From: Syntrophaceae bacterium
GTDB taxonomy: Bacteria; Desulfobacterota; BSN033; UBA1163
Direction of reading: 5' to 3'
Assembly: GCA_013388635.1 (NCBI GenBank)
Contig: JACAEX010000063.1
Location: 1 to 43,369 of the forward strand
DNA: 43,369 nt
In this document: in pieces, positions 42,725 to 43,369 of the stretch
Numbering within the stretch: the first letter of the stretch is position 1
Layout: each line of letters starts with the position of its first letter
Program-made: the position numbers and the translations under genes
Notes under the pieces: model-generated
The model's database searches: none
Told to the model about the DNA's origin: nothing
Seen by the model: only the letters and a program-made list of their open reading frames with translations

Positions 42725-42734
42725 CCTTAGGCCT
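42717..42734. other. Perfect palindrome across the relA stop codon
   Basis: AGGCCTAACCTTAGGCCT is an 18-base inverted repeat with 8-bp arms and a 2-base centre. The stop codon TAA lies inside it. There is no T-run, so it is not a classical terminator. Confidence 0.5.
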
Positions 42735-42742
42735 TGCTGTAT

Positions 42743-42905
42743 GCAAAGCCAAAATCCCAAACTCCAAGTCACAAATCCCAAACAGTATCCAAATTCCAAT
42801 TACAAATGACCGGCCCTCACCCCTGTGGGGAGGGGGTGAGGGGGGTCGAGATTTCGAATTTGAATATTGGAGCTTATCTGGAATTTGGTGCTTGGTATTT
42901 GGTGC
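42743..42905. repeat. A/T-rich inverted repeat, family A-like copy 3, with a C/G hairpin at its centre
   Basis: CCAAACTCCAAG...CCAAATTCCAATTAC at left faces a right arm reading GAATTTGAATATTGGAGC...GGTGCTTGG. The centre carries CCCTCACCCC facing GGGGTGAGGG (about 42811-42843), a separate hairpin. It fills the relA-rpmB gap. Confidence 0.65.
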
Positions 42906-42908
42906 TTA

Positions 42909-42923
42909 TCCTGTGAAACAGGA
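42909..42923. other. Hairpin directly after the rpmB stop
   Basis: TCCTGT-GAA-ACAGGA forms a 6-bp perfect stem touching the rpmB stop codon at 42924-42926. Without a U-run on the rpmB strand it is a weak terminator or an mRNA-end stabiliser. Confidence 0.4.
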
Positions 42924-43115
42924 TCAGGCTGCTTTGGTCACCCATCCTGAGCGGAGGCATCGGGAACAGACCTTCATTCGAACCGTCCTTCCCTCTTTGT
43001 TGGCCGTCACCTTGTGGAGGTTGGGATACCAGACCCTCCGGGTCTTATTATTGGCGTGGCTCACATTGTGGCCAAAAACCGGCCCTTTCCCGCATACATC
43101 ACATACCTTAGCCAT
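42924..43115 (-). CDS. rpmB: 50S ribosomal protein L28
   Basis: 63 residues. [23 protein letters not shown] at the start and [12 protein letters not shown] at the end give the two CxxC pairs of the zinc-binding form of L28. The ATG has GAGG eight bases upstream. A single-gene unit between relA and the transposase tail, with no rpmG neighbour in view. Confidence 0.96.
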   Translation of the reverse strand: MAKVCDVCGKGPVFGHNVSHANNKTRRVWYPNLHKVTANKEGRTVRMKVCSRCLRSGWVTKAA

Positions 43116-43157
43116 TTTTGAACCTCAAAACAATTTTTCATATTTTTTAACATACCC

Positions 43158-43369
43158 TCAACTAAGTTGCAAGGATAGGGTGCTTTTTATCTCCCCATGT
43201 TTATTCCGGATGGCCTTACTCCATAGGAAAGAAGGGGGACGCTGGTTCTGAAACAACTTAAGATATTTCTTTAAGTTGGGCATTTCCTCGGAAACGGCCA
43301 ACCGATTGACCGATGAAGTCGTCACCCCAAGAAATCGCGCCACCTCGGCACCTGAATAACCCATCCTCC
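43158..43369 (-). CDS. C-terminal end of a probable RAYT/IS200-like transposase (partial)
   Basis: Only the last ~70 codons are in the window; the frame is open at the right edge. GYSGAEVARFLGVTTSSVNRLA is a DnaA-C-like helix-turn-helix found at the C-terminus of REP-associated tyrosine transposases in deltaproteobacteria. These enzymes move short palindromic repeats, several kinds of which are present here. The tail beyond KYLKLFQNQ looks less conserved. Alternative: a stand-alone HTH protein; the catalytic HUH part would decide and lies outside the window. Confidence 0.55.
   Translation of the reverse strand, partial: RMGYSGAEVARFLGVTTSSVNRLAVSEEMPNLKKYLKLFQNQRPPSFLWSKAIRNKHGEIKSTLSLQLS

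Noticed and set aside
42717-42734. Intrinsic terminator of relA
   Set aside because: The palindrome is perfect but has a 2-base centre and no T-run, so it is listed only as a palindrome.

Overview
The window looks like a chromosomal segment of an anaerobic, Gram-negative deltaproteobacterium (Desulfobacterota, Syntrophia-like). This is inferred from three things. The gene set combines an LPS-modification cluster of enterobacterial arn type, TRAP transport and a molybdenum hydroxylase with a phoH-pgpH-ybeY block. Intergenic spaces are full of short palindromic repeats. The right edge carries the tail of what looks like a REP-associated (RAYT-type) transposase. No rRNA, tRNA, CRISPR array or prophage was seen.

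Layout. 1-4300 (+): a promoter, then phoH, pgpH (7TM-HD phosphodiesterase) and ybeY, an RNA-maturation and stress block. 4350-19180 (-): a 15-kb envelope-glycolipid region. Transcription starts at the right with arnE-like, arnC, arnA, arnD, arnB and an ArnT-like transferase, which form the Ara4N lipid A pathway. It continues into a Gfo/Idh oxidoreductase, a radical SAM enzyme, a GT4 glycosyltransferase, a second ArnT-like GT39 protein, a DPM-type GT2, a LAB_N protein, an isoprenylcysteine-methyltransferase-like protein and a WaaP/RIO-like kinase. 19375-21874: a truncated methyltransferase-like gene (+) and a histidine kinase/OmpR-type regulator pair (-). The 155-bp divergent spacer between the arn operon and the truncated gene carries 11-bp-phased TTAAT direct repeats facing both ways, each 10 bp from a -10 element. 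This suggests that the adjacent two-component system controls both sides.

21930-28770: an ACT-domain malic enzyme, a three-subunit xanthine-dehydrogenase-family hydroxylase preceded by an SDR gene, and a DUF2784 membrane protein. 28857-33028: an M42 aminopeptidase convergent with a DctM-DctQ-DctP TRAP transporter. 33190-34730: a TtcA-like tRNA thiolase and an EndoIII-like glycosylase. 34866-40417 (-): a YbhGFSR-type exporter (HlyD, two separate ATPases, two ABC-2 permeases) behind a consensus sigma-70 promoter. 40559-42724 (+): relA/spoT. 42924-end (-): rpmB (L28) and the transposase tail.

The most unusual feature is the intergenic repeat landscape. At least five repeat families are present, and a small GCCTGC/GCAGGC palindrome lies inside the arms of members of three other families, as if it had inserted there. 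Some genes end, or may start, inside these repeats, including a DNA glycosylase whose iron-sulfur loop appears to lose its last cysteine at the repeat boundary.
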